Shown: positions 36,425 through 45,359 of the stretch, in pieces
How positions within the stretch are numbered: the stretch's first letter is position 1
How the letters are laid out: each line of letters starts with the position of its first letter
From: Flavobacteriia bacterium
Lineage (GTDB): Bacteria > Bacteroidota > Bacteroidia > Flavobacteriales > Flavobacteriaceae
Direction of reading: 5' to 3'
Assembly: GCA_004293045.1 (NCBI GenBank)
Contig: RDXY01000012.1
Coordinates: 1-64,000 of the forward strand
Length of the DNA stretch: 64,000 bases
The notes under the pieces: model-generated
The model's database searches: none
What the model was told of the DNA's origin: nothing
What the model saw: only the letters and a program-made list of their open reading frames with translations
Made by a program: the position numbers and the translations under genes

Positions 36425-37294
36425 TTATGGAATTTTAGTCCCAATACTTTCGGTCCAAATGGCAAACCAGTCTTCAAGTTCTAATTCTAAACCCTGAAGC
36501 TGTTTCAGATTTTTGATGCGATCTATTTTTGTGGTGCCTACAACTGGTTGAATTTTTGCTGGATGTTTTAAAATCCAAGCCAACAGCAGCAAATCATCAG
36601 AAACACCATATTTTATGGATAGTTTCTGTAGTAAGTCTTGTACTCGGATGGTTTGCGGAATAGCTTCCTTGTATATAGCCCCTAAAGGATTCCAAGCCAT
36701 GGGCTGAATGTTATGAAGCATCATGTAATCCAATTCGCCAGTTAGCATAGGTTGTAAATGCGTAGCCGAAAATTGAATTTGATTGCAAGACACCTCACTG
36801 TATTTCCTGATTAAATCGGTTTGTGAAGGGGTAAAATTAGACAAACCAAAATGCAATATTTTCCCAGAGTCTTTAAGTTCTGAAATTGCTTCTGCAATTA
36901 CATCGGGTTGCATTAACGGGCTTGGTCGGTGTAACAGCAAGACATCTATATACTCGGTTTGTAAATTTTTTAAGGAATTTTCCACACTCCATATAATGTG
37001 TTTTTTACTATAATCGTAATGTTTGATGCCATAATTTCTATTTTCAGCAATCATTTTTATTCCACATTTGGAAATAAACCGAAGGTTTTCTCTGGCTATC
37101 GCCATGTTTTTCCATGCTTTGCCAAAATCGGTTTCAGTAGTGTATCCCCCATAAATATCCGCATGATCAAAAGAGATAATGTTTTCGGAAAGAAAGGTTT
37201 CAATACGTTCTTGCATAGCAAAAGTACTGAGTTTACTTCCCCATGCACCCCAATTCATGGTGCCTGCAATTATGTTACTGGTGTTTGAAATCAT
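36425..37294 (-). CDS. aldo/keto reductase (YdhF-like)
   Basis: The protein has 289 residues and an NAD(P)H-dependent TIM-barrel oxidoreductase fold. FDHADIYGGYTTETDFGKAW carries the catalytic Asp and Tyr, and the AKR signatures ISKCGIK, SVENSLKNLQTEYIDVLLLHRPSPL and HFGLSNFTPSQTDLI are intact. PAKIQPVVGTTKIDRIKNLKQ is the cofactor-binding end. The substrate is unknown. It is the first gene of a two-gene leftward operon with the AlbA_2 gene. Confidence 0.93.
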   Translation of the reverse strand: MISNTSNIIAGTMNWGAWGSKLSTFAMQERIETFLSENIISFDHADIYGGYTTETDFGKAWKNMAIARENLRFISKCGIKMIAENRNYGIKHYDYSKKHIIWSVENSLKNLQTEYIDVLLLHRPSPLMQPDVIAEAISELKDSGKILHFGLSNFTPSQTDLIRKYSEVSCNQIQFSATHLQPMLTGELDYMMLHNIQPMAWNPLGAIYKEAIPQTIRVQDLLQKLSIKYGVSDDLLLLAWILKHPAKIQPVVGTTKIDRIKNLKQLQGLELELEDWFAIWTESIGTKIP

Positions 37295-37315
37295 AATTTA
37301 AAGTAAAATAAAATT

Positions 37316-37323
37316 CAAAGTTA
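37316..37323 (-). promoter_or_regulatory. -7 element (TAACTTTG) of the aldo/keto reductase operon
   Basis: The minus strand reads TAACTTTG, matching TAnnTTTG, 21 bases before the ATG at 37294. Confidence 0.5.
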
Positions 37324-37561
37324 GTGTTTTTACTAATTTTACCGAAAGTTATTTATTAATTACTTAATTTAAACACTTACCTAAATACTTGAAACACCTT
37401 TATTTATTTAAGCTTGTTTTAAATAAAATGTATAAAATAAAACTTTAAATACTAAAATAATATGGACCCCACATTGTAAGTAGATATTAATTAATTCTAA
37501 CATTAATAAAATGTAAAATATACTTCTTATTTAAAAAATTTTTTTTTCTCGCAAATTTTCC
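37324..37561. other. divergent intergenic region
   Basis: This is the core of a 313-base gap between the reductase and the T9SS protein gene. It holds A+T-rich sequence and the two promoters at its edges. No coding frame or RNA gene is seen. Confidence 0.6.
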
Positions 37562-37569
37562 TATATTTG
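37562..37569 (+). promoter_or_regulatory. -7 element (TATATTTG) of the T9SS protein gene
   Basis: An exact TAnnTTTG match 38 bases before the ATG at 37608. The -33 region is a run of T residues. Confidence 0.5.
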
Positions 37570-37607
37570 TGCCCAAATTAAAGATTGTATATAAAATACT
37601 CATAATT

Positions 37608-40600
37608 ATGAAACAAAAATTATTATTCAAAAATGCAATGTCAAAATTATTAGTTTTGAGTTGTTTTTTATTATTTAACGCTAGTTTTGGAGCTAATTTC
37701 TTCTCAAGAGCAACTGGGAACTGGAATACTAATACAACATGGGCGGCAACTCAAGGGGGTGCAGCTTTAGCGGCGGGTTCTGTAGAAGGTACTAACTTTC
37801 CAGGTCCTAATGATGTGGTTTATATTACAGGTTCTCACATTATTAGTATAAACATTCCTCTTGCAAGATGTCAGAATTTATTTTTTGGGTTCTACTACTG
37901 CATCTATAATGAATAGTAGTCACATTGGCCAGATAAATTTAGGAGGTACTGCTACTTCTGGTACTTTTAATTTAGAAATTAGTGGGAATTTAACTGTGCT
38001 AACTTCTGCTGTTGCTACAAGTACAGTTACTACTCGTGCTCTTAATTTTTACAAAAATGATAATGCTATTTTAAGCACGGTAACAATTGGCGGTGATATA
38101 GTTGTAGGAAATTCAACAAACAACTACATTAATGGTGTAACAGGAACAAGTCAAATAGTAAGAAAAAACACTATAAATTTTGGTACTGTTGCTTCAAATG
38201 TTGTGGCTAAATATGGTCCTAATGTGCAAGTTGCTGGAAATGTGAATATGTTTAGTCATCAAATTCCTGGTCCTACTGGTTTTGATAATAATAGATATAA
38301 TTTGTCAAGTGTTCGATTGAATAGTGGTAAAATGACATTGACGGGTACAGATGTAATGACATCTGGTTCTGAAGAAACAACAGGTAAAGGTTATATAAAA
38401 TCATTTAGAAAAGGAACTTCTGAAGGTCAATCTGTTGATAACAGATTTTTCATGGAGTATTCAGATGCGGGCGCTACTTTAGAATTAAATCACCACACAG
38501 ATAACCCTTTTTATATTACAGGTAATATAGCTATATCTTATCCAAATATATCTCAGGGTATAATTATTTATAAATCTACCTCTGGAAATCCGTCTGTGAT
38601 TTGTTCAAACATTCACAGAGATTTAATTATTAATAATTCAGCTGGTGCAACAGTTGGAGTTGTTGGTACAGGAGTTACAGCTCAAAATACGGTTAAAGTT
38701 AATAATAGTTTAACTTTAACATCAGGTACTTTTAATGTGGCTGCTGATGGTATTTTAGATATTGGTAATTCAGGGTTTATTTTATATATGAAAGGTGGTG
38801 AGCTTACAGAAGAAGCAGATGCTAATTTTGTATTATCAAATAAAATTAGTATTTATTACTCTGATAATGCGGCCATGCCGGGTATAGAATTAACCAAGGC
38901 TATGGGTACTGGTGTAGGTTTTACAGGTAATTTAATTGATGAATTGGTGTTAGATCCTGGTTTTGTAGCCTTTGATTTTTCTTCTTTTTCAGATGTAGAA
39001 GCAGATATTATTCGTTTTAGAAGACCTAATTACGCATTGCTTTCGGGTAATTTTTATGCACAAGCATTAATTGAGTTAGGTGGATCTAGTTCTGATTATA
39101 ATGGTTGTGTTTTTATCACACCTAGGCTAGATATTACTGCTAGTTCAACTATTTCAACTGAGCAAACCATTAGAACGACAATTGGTTCTACTGTTGCTGC
39201 ATATCAGTCATCTGGATTGGTAAATCTTGGTAACCCAGCAGGTGCTATAACGGTTACTTTGGGTGCAAACTTAACTACAACAAATGTGAACATGTTGGGG
39301 ATGGTTTCGTTGGCACGTGCCGCGGGTGTTGACAACAGTTATTTTAATGTACACGGTTTTTTCAAGTTAGGGGATGATATAACATATGATTTAACCTCAA
39401 ATGGTATTTTAACTTTAAAATCTTTAGCTTTTGAAACCGCTAGAGTTTCAAAACAAGAATCCTATAGTGGTGAAATTATTGGAAATGTAAATGTGGAACG
39501 TTTCTTACAAAATGACGGTGGCGATGGTAACGGAAGATTTTGGAGATTGTTAACAGCTCCTGTGGTTAAACTTAATAGTGCTGATGAGGGAACAATTTGG
39601 AAACATTGGCAAAACAATGGGGATGCTTTTGCTATAGGTGACTTAGGTTATGGCACTGATGTTTGGGGTTCTGATGCTTCATACACAATGCAAGCAAATG
39701 GTATGTATTATTTAAATCCAGGCACACACAATTTTAGAAAATATGTTTCATCTGCTCAATCTGTTGGAGCTTGGTATCCTGTTTCTAATACATTAACAGA
39801 AGAGCTATTTAGTACTACTACAAACAATGCTTTTTTAGCTTTTATTATTAAACCATTTGGTCAAGGTGTAACGGTGGGAGATCCAAATACATCTTCTCCT
39901 GGTAGTATTTCAACAGTATTATCAGCTACAGGTAAACTTAGATTCGGTAATATCTCTACTACAATTTTAAAGAACAGATATCATTTGATTGGTAATCCTT
40001 ATGCTTCTCCTATTTCAATAGGTCCATTATTGTCATCAAATCCAAACAAAACTACAGGTAAAATTTGGGTTTTAGATAGTAAAATAGGTTCGTTTGGAGG
40101 TTATGTAACTTATGATGCTACAACAGGTTTATGGTCAGATCCAACCGCACTTCATAATGGTTCAACAGTTATTCAGTCAGGAGAAGGTTTTTTCGTTAAA
40201 ACTGCAAATTTAGGAACAGCTTCAACTACTTTTAATATTGTAGAATCTTTAAAGAATGAAACAATATCTTCCGCTAGTGTTTTTGGTAGAAGCGCACAGG
40301 CTACTTCAGAAACTAATGATAGTTTTGAATTAATGCGTGTGTTAATGAAAAAAGTTGCTAATGGTGTTGCCACTCATGAAGATGGTTCTACTGTTGTTTT
40401 TTATGCAGGCGGTGTTAATGAAATAGATGAGTCAGATGCTGAGAAATTTTCAAACCCTAATGGTACTATTTCATTAATAAATGGTACTACAAAAATGGCA
40501 ATTGAACACAGAGCTACTTTGGTTGCTGGTGATGAAGTTTTTGTTAATGTTTCAAACGCTACAGCTAACACAAACTATAAATTACATATTTACACAGAAA

Positions 40601-41046
40601 ACTTTACTTTTTCAGGTGTTGCTACATTACATGATTTAAAATTAGGTACTACTACCGTTATGCCAATTGATGGTTCCGTTTTTGAATATCCTTTTACGGT
40701 AACTTCTGACGCCGCGACTCAAGGAACTAGATTCAAAATTGTTTTTGGAAATACGGTTCTTTCAGTTGATGATATTGCTAATGTAAACGGGGTGAAAGTA
40801 TATCCAAACCCAGTTGCTAAATCAGGTACTTTGACTTTGAATTTAGGAAAGTTAGAAAATAACACCTACAACTATAGAATAACAAATATTTTAGGTCAAA
40901 CCATTCAAACGGGTAAATTAAATAAAACAGAATTAAATCAAGAGTTTGCTTTAACATTCAATACCGCTTTCAGTGCTGGTTTATATGCTATTGAAGTGTT
41001 AGATCAAAGCAAAGTAGTTAATTCGTCTAAAATTATAATTAAATAA
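37608..41046 (+). pseudogene. T9SS-exported surface protein split by a single-base frameshift
   Basis: The 5' part (37608-37916) codes for a signal peptide (MSKLLVLSCFLLFNASFG, after MKQKLLFKNA) and the first beta-rich residues (FFSRATGNWNTNTTWAA). It runs into a stop at 37914. The rest lies in the next frame and is open to 41046. Dropping one T from the T6 run at 37881-37886 joins the two as QNLFLGSTTASIMNSSHIGQ. The joined protein would have about 1,145 residues: a repetitive beta-rich body and a C-terminal T9SS type A sorting domain (VYPNPVAKSGTLTLNLG, then SAGLYAIEVLDQSKVVNSSKIIIK). Whether it is a sequencing error, a true mutation or a slippage site cannot be told. If the shift is real, the reading frame 37909-41046 alone has no signal peptide. 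Confidence 0.8.
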
Positions 41047-41053
41047 AATTCAA

Positions 41054-41269
41054 ATGAAAAAGTTTTTATATACTTTATTATTCACTACATTAGTTACAAT
41101 ACCTACTTTTGCGCAAGATCCAGGTTTTGGAGGTGAAGGTGATGGTGATGCGCAAACAAGTCCAACCGAAGTTCCAATTTCAGATAACATCGAGTGGGTA
41201 GTACTTGCAGGTCTTTTATTAGGTGCTTATTTTGTTTACAACAATAAAAAAAGCTTGTCTAAAAATTAA
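41054..41269 (+). CDS. small secreted protein with C-terminal membrane anchor (PID-CTERM-like)
   Basis: The protein has 71 residues. A signal peptide (MKKFLYTLLFTTLVTIPTFAQ) is followed by a Gly/Asp-rich 20-residue segment (DPGFGGEGDGDAQTSPTE). The rest is PISDNIEWVVLAGLLLGAYFVY, a single hydrophobic helix, and a basic end (NNKKSLSKN). This tripartite pattern is that of C-terminal sorting signals; small flavobacterial proteins of this type are annotated as PID-CTERM. No exosortase is in the window. It lies 7 bases after the T9SS protein gene and is followed by a strong terminator. Confidence 0.72.
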   Translation: MKKFLYTLLFTTLVTIPTFAQDPGFGGEGDGDAQTSPTEVPISDNIEWVVLAGLLLGAYFVYNNKKSLSKN

Positions 41270-41285
41270 TAGTATTTCTATATTT

Positions 41286-41318
41286 AAAAAGGGTTCTTTT
41301 TTTAGAACCCTTTTTTAT
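41286..41318 (+). terminator. terminator after the small anchored protein
   Basis: AAAGGGTTCT and AGAACCCTTT form a perfect 10-bp stem around a T loop, followed by T residues. It ends the T9SS-small-protein transcript before the polysaccharide genes. Confidence 0.88.
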
Positions 41319-41339
41319 TTATTTTACTAAATTTCTTAT

Positions 41340-42059
41340 ATGTTTTGGATTTCAAAAAAAACGGCTTCCTTTTCAGACGTGTGGAACAATAATTTTGTTG
41401 ATATACACAATCACTTATTACCAGGTATTGATGATGGTTCTAAATCCATTGAAAATACCAATAAAATGATTGAAGCCATGCAAAACTTAGGCATAAAAAG
41501 TGCTATTGCTACACCGCATACTTTTCCAGGCTTATGGAATAATGATGTAGCTAGTATTTCAAATGCGTTTTCTACTGTTACGAATCCTTTTATTAAAAAT
41601 TACAGTAGTGAATATTTTGCGGATTCTTATTTGCTTGAATTGGCCAATACGAATCAATTATTGACGTTACCTGATAATCATTTGTTAGTAGAGTTTTCCA
41701 TGTTAAGCGCACCAGTTGATGGGGTTATGGATGTTTTTTTTGATTTAAAATTGAGGGATTTAAATCTAATTTTAGCCCATCCAGAGCGGTATTTATATGC
41801 GGAAAAAAACATGGCCTTTTTTGAAAATCTTAAATCTTTTGACATGAGTTTTCAGTTAAATGTTTTGTCGTTATTAGGATATTATGGAGAAAAATGCAAA
41901 AAATTATCAGAATTTTTATTAGAAAACAATTTTTATGATTTTTTAGGCACTGATTTTCACTCTTTACATCAAATTGAATTTGTGCTGAAATCGTCTTTTT
42001 TAAAAAAATATGAAAAAAATATTGAACTATTGGTTGCCTCTAATTTAATATTTCAGTAG
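41340..42059 (+). CDS. CpsB/YwqE-like PHP-domain protein-tyrosine phosphatase
   Basis: The protein has 239 residues. It has the PHP metal motifs: FVDIHNHLLPGIDDGSKSIENTNKMIEAM (residues 20-48), SAIATPHTFPG and LILAHPERYLY, with FLGTDFHSLHQIEF near the end. CpsB/YwqE phosphatases dephosphorylate the tyrosine autokinase of capsule assembly, so pairing with the Wzc-like kinase downstream is expected. It is the first gene of the polysaccharide set, 21 bases past a terminator hairpin. Confidence 0.9.
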   Translation: MFWISKKTASFSDVWNNNFVDIHNHLLPGIDDGSKSIENTNKMIEAMQNLGIKSAIATPHTFPGLWNNDVASISNAFSTVTNPFIKNYSSEYFADSYLLELANTNQLLTLPDNHLLVEFSMLSAPVDGVMDVFFDLKLRDLNLILAHPERYLYAEKNMAFFENLKSFDMSFQLNVLSLLGYYGEKCKKLSEFLLENNFYDFLGTDFHSLHQIEFVLKSSFLKKYEKNIELLVASNLIFQ

Positions 42060-42090
42060 GCATAATTTTTTTTCTTCCTTATTTTTTGCT

Positions 42091-42098
42091 TAAATTTG
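42091..42098 (+). promoter_or_regulatory. -7 element (TAAATTTG) of the export gene
   Basis: An exact TAnnTTTG match 20 bases before the ATG at 42119, in the gap after the phosphatase gene. Confidence 0.45.
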
Positions 42099-42118
42099 TC
42101 CAATTATTGATATTTTGT

Positions 42119-42895
42119 ATGAGAGTTTCTTTTGTTAAGTTCGTTATTTTTTCTGCTCTATTTGTATTTTTTTTTCAATCTTGTTCAAGCAATAAGGATG
42201 TTTTATATTTAAATATACCCCCTGGCGCATCAGAGAACACGATTTCATGGACAGACTTATACATTCAACCCAACGATATAGTAAGTGTTAAAATAACAGC
42301 TGACAATGCTGAACTGGCTGCGCCATATAATTTATCGATTCAACAGAGTAATTCAGGTCAAGCAAATGCTCTATTAATGCAAGGGTATTTGGTTTCTAAC
42401 GAGGGGACTATTAACATGCCTGTTGTTGGAGTTGTTAAAGTTTCGGGATTAACTATTAACCAAGTAGAGTTGTTTATACAAAAAATTCTTATAGACAAAG
42501 GTTTGTTGCGAAATCCCGTAGTTATTTGTAGGTTGGTAAATGCTAAATTCACCGTTCTAGGCGAAGTTAAAGCACCAGGGACTTATACTTTTTATGAGAA
42601 TAATTTAACCTTATTACAAGCCTTGGGTTTAGCGGGAGACTTAACAATTAATGGTGTTAGAAAAAAAATTACTATTATCAGAACTGAAAATGGGAAACAA
42701 AGTTATACTACTATAGATTTAACAAAAAACGATTGGTTTAAATCTCCTTATTATTTTGTTAAGCCTAATGATGTTATCGTGGTAGATCCTAATACGGCAA
42801 AAGTTAAATCTTCTGGTATTATTGGTAATCCTGGTAATTTGATATCAATTGTTTCTGTTTTATTATCAAGTATTATTTTAATCAAAAATCTATAA
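42119..42895 (+). CDS. Wza-like outer-membrane polysaccharide exporter
   Basis: The protein has 258 residues. A lipoprotein signal (MRVSFVKFVIFSALFVFFFQSC, Cys22) is followed by the Poly_export domain (LYIQPNDIVSVKITADNAEL... GYLVSNEGTINMPVVGVVKVSGLTINQVE) and the SLBB domain (ARFTVLGEVKAPGTYTF-like stretch, seen as AKFTVLGEVKAPGTYTFYENNLTLLQALGLAGDL). A hydrophobic C-terminal helix (LISIVSVLLSSIILIKNL) closes it. It likely forms the outer-membrane channel. The frame opens at a TTG at 42086, but the ATG at 42119 starts a proper signal peptide. Six bases separate it from the kinase gene. Confidence 0.92.
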   Translation: MRVSFVKFVIFSALFVFFFQSCSSNKDVLYLNIPPGASENTISWTDLYIQPNDIVSVKITADNAELAAPYNLSIQQSNSGQANALLMQGYLVSNEGTINMPVVGVVKVSGLTINQVELFIQKILIDKGLLRNPVVICRLVNAKFTVLGEVKAPGTYTFYENNLTLLQALGLAGDLTINGVRKKITIIRTENGKQSYTTIDLTKNDWFKSPYYFVKPNDVIVVDPNTAKVKSSGIIGNPGNLISIVSVLLSSIILIKNL

Positions 42896-42901
42896 TTATA
42901 T

Positions 42902-45316
42902 ATGCAATCTAACGATTTTCAGGAAGAACAAAGTTCAAATTTTGATTTTAAAGAGATTTTTTTCAAATATCTTTCTTATTTCCATTGGTTAGTTTTAGGT
43001 GCTATTATAGGTTTAACTATTTCTTTTTTCTATTTAAGATACGCTACGGAATACTATCAATCTTCAAGTGTAATTAAAGTTTTAGATAATAATAATGCAG
43101 GCTTTAAATTGCCAAGTGATGGTTTTTCCTTTTTTGCTAAATCTAGAATAAATTTAGAAAATGAAATTGAAGTTTTAAAATCTTCACTTTTAGTTGGAAC
43201 AGTTGTAGATGAGCTTGACTTGCAAAATACGTATTATGTTTCGGGAATGTTTAAGGAAACGGATATTGGGGCATCAGCACCATTTTATATTAAATGGCTT
43301 GGAGATGCTTCCGTTACTGATGAACTAATTACCACTATTAAAATTCATTTAAAAGGCAATCATTTTACTATAAATAGTTTAGATGATAAATTTTCATTCA
43401 ATAAAATATATTCCTATAAGGGTCATAATTTTAGTCTTCATTTAAAAAACAATAGTCAAATAAGAAAAGACTCAGATTATATTATTAAAAAGAGTAAAAA
43501 AATAAATGTAATTAATAATATTAGAGCGCAATTATCTGTTACTACTGTCGGCGAACAAAGTGAATTATTAAAAATTATTGTTACTTCTACAAATCCACAA
43601 AAATCTAGAGATATAGCTAATAAACTTGCTGATGTTTTCAATAATGACGGAATTAATGATAGACGAATGGTGTATACCAAAACTATTGACTTTGTTAATG
43701 AACGTTTTGCTTTTTTATTTAAAGAACTAGATTCTATAGAAACCAATAAGGCCAATTATAAAAAAGGTCAAAGTTTATCAGACTTTACCTTTGACTCGCA
43801 AAGTTTATTAATGTCTAAATCGGGTACGAAAGAGGAGTTAAACCAAGCAAAAACACAAGCTTTGTTGAGTGAAATATTAATTGAAACCTTATCAAAAACA
43901 AGTCTTAATGATTTATTGCCAGTAAATATTGGCTTACAACAAGTTGATGTTAATGCTTTAACAAGCCAGTATAATCAAATTGTTTTACAGCTTCAAAAAA
44001 TTTCTCAAACACTTGGGGATAATGATCCCTATATAGTACAACTTAAAAATTCTCAAAAAGATTTAAAAACTAGTTTAAAGTCCTCTCTTTCTACGTATCG
44101 AAAAATGATGCAAACTAGAATTAATGAGATAGAAAAGATAAGTCAGAATCAAACCCAGCAGTATGCCGCTTTGCCTTTTCAAGAAAAAGCGATTCGATCC
44201 ATAGATAGACAACAAGAAATTAAAGAAACACTATACATTATTTTATTACAAAAAAGGGAAGAAGCAGCAGTTAATTTAGCGATTATTAATCCTTCAATCA
44301 AAATTATAGATTATGCTTTGGCAGAGTTAATTCCAATTAGTCCAAAGGGTAATATAATTTACTTAGCAGGTTTAGTAATTGGTTTAACAATTCCTTTTTT
44401 AATCATTTACATTTATTTGCTTTTAGATACTAAAATTCACACCAAAAGTGATATTGAAAAAGTGCTTAAGAACATACCAGTTATTGCTGAAATACCCCAT
44501 ATTACTGATGATAATAAAATGGTGAAATACCTTGATCGTTCTGTTTTATCGGAATCTTTTAGAATGCTAAGAACCAATTTAGGTTTTCTAGTTAAAGAAA
44601 ACGATGACGGATTGGTGCTGTTTTCTACTTCAACCATTAAAGGGGAAGGTAAAACTTTTGTTTCCATGAATTTAGCTATTACACTATCTACTTTAGGTAA
44701 AAAGGTTATTCTTGTTGGAGCGGATTTACGAAACCCGCAGTTACATAAAATGTTGAATATAGTAAGACATAAAAAAGGGGTTACAAATTTTTTACATGAT
44801 ACAGCAGCTTCTTATAAAGACATGATTGAGAGTGGATCTCAATATAACTTGAAGTTTGATATCATCTTTTCAGGAACAATTCCACCAAATCCTGCTGAAT
44901 TATTATCGAATGGACGTTTTGAAATGTTATTAAACGAGTTAAAAAGTCAGTACGATTATGTTATTGTAGATACAGCTCCGACATTACTTGTTACAGATAC
45001 TACATTGATTGCTAATTTAGCAGATTTAGTTGTTTATGTGATTCGAGCAAATTATACAGATAAAAATCTACTAAATTTCATTAATGATTTAAAGAAATTT
45101 AATAAAGTTACTAATTTAGGGATTGTACTTAATTATGTTGGAGAACAAAAAGGGTATGGTTACAAGTATGGTTATAAGTATGGCTATAAATACGGTTATA
45201 AATATGGTTATAATTATGGTTATGGTTATGGTTATAAAGCAGATGCAGTTAAAACCAAGCGTAAAAAAAGTATTTTATCTAAATTAAAATATTGGCTGAA
45301 AACGTTTAAAAAATAA
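42902..45316 (+). CDS. Wzc-like polysaccharide co-polymerase and tyrosine autokinase
   Basis: The protein has 804 residues. Wzz-type N-terminal part with a membrane helix (about 30-49, WLVLGAIIGLTISFFYLRY), a long coiled-coil periplasmic region and a second helix near 480-500 (IIYLAGLVIGLTIPFLIIYIYLL). The cytoplasmic BY-kinase has Walker A (STIKGEGKTFVSMNLA, about 576-591), Walker A' (VILVGADLRNPQLHK) and Walker B (YVIVDTAPTLLVTDTTL). The tail, residues about 752-779, is seven Tyr-Gly-Tyr-X units, 14 tyrosines in all, the likely autophosphorylation cluster. It controls chain length and export with Wza and the CpsB phosphatase. Confidence 0.93.
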   Translation: MQSNDFQEEQSSNFDFKEIFFKYLSYFHWLVLGAIIGLTISFFYLRYATEYYQSSSVIKVLDNNNAGFKLPSDGFSFFAKSRINLENEIEVLKSSLLVGTVVDELDLQNTYYVSGMFKETDIGASAPFYIKWLGDASVTDELITTIKIHLKGNHFTINSLDDKFSFNKIYSYKGHNFSLHLKNNSQIRKDSDYIIKKSKKINVINNIRAQLSVTTVGEQSELLKIIVTSTNPQKSRDIANKLADVFNNDGINDRRMVYTKTIDFVNERFAFLFKELDSIETNKANYKKGQSLSDFTFDSQSLLMSKSGTKEELNQAKTQALLSEILIETLSKTSLNDLLPVNIGLQQVDVNALTSQYNQIVLQLQKISQTLGDNDPYIVQLKNSQKDLKTSLKSSLSTYRKMMQTRINEIEKISQNQTQQYAALPFQEKAIRSIDRQQEIKETLYIILLQKREEAAVNLAIINPSIKIIDYALAELIPISPKGNIIYLAGLVIGLTIPFLIIYIYLLLDTKIHTKSDIEKVLKNIPVIAEIPHITDDNKMVKYLDRSVLSESFRMLRTNLGFLVKENDDGLVLFSTSTIKGEGKTFVSMNLAITLSTLGKKVILVGADLRNPQLHKMLNIVRHKKGVTNFLHDTAASYKDMIESGSQYNLKFDIIFSGTIPPNPAELLSNGRFEMLLNELKSQYDYVIVDTAPTLLVTDTTLIANLADLVVYVIRANYTDKNLLNFINDLKKFNKVTNLGIVLNYVGEQKGYGYKYGYKYGYKYGYKYGYNYGYGYGYKADAVKTKRKKSILSKLKYWLKTFKK
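45155..45238 (+). repeat. seven 12-bp tandem repeats coding for the kinase tyrosine tail
   Basis: Units like TATGGTTATAAA run 45155-45238, 84 bases, coding for YGYK four times, then YGYN, YGYG and YGYK. Third-position differences separate the copies. The repeat could vary in copy number by recombination or slippage. Confidence 0.93.
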
Positions 45317-45318
45317 CA

Positions 45319-45326
45319 TAAATTTG
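45319..45326 (+). promoter_or_regulatory. -7 element (TAAATTTG) of the dehydratase gene
   Basis: An exact TAnnTTTG match just after the kinase stop, 33 bases before the ATG at 45360. It makes the in-frame ATG at 45330 less likely. Confidence 0.4.
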
Positions 45327-45359
45327 TAAATGTATCACTTTAAATTATATTATTTAAAA

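Noticed and set aside
43477..43755. Minus-strand open frame of 92 codons in the kinase gene
   Set aside because: It is a shadow of the Wzc-like gene; it has no recognisable motif and no promoter or ribosome site.
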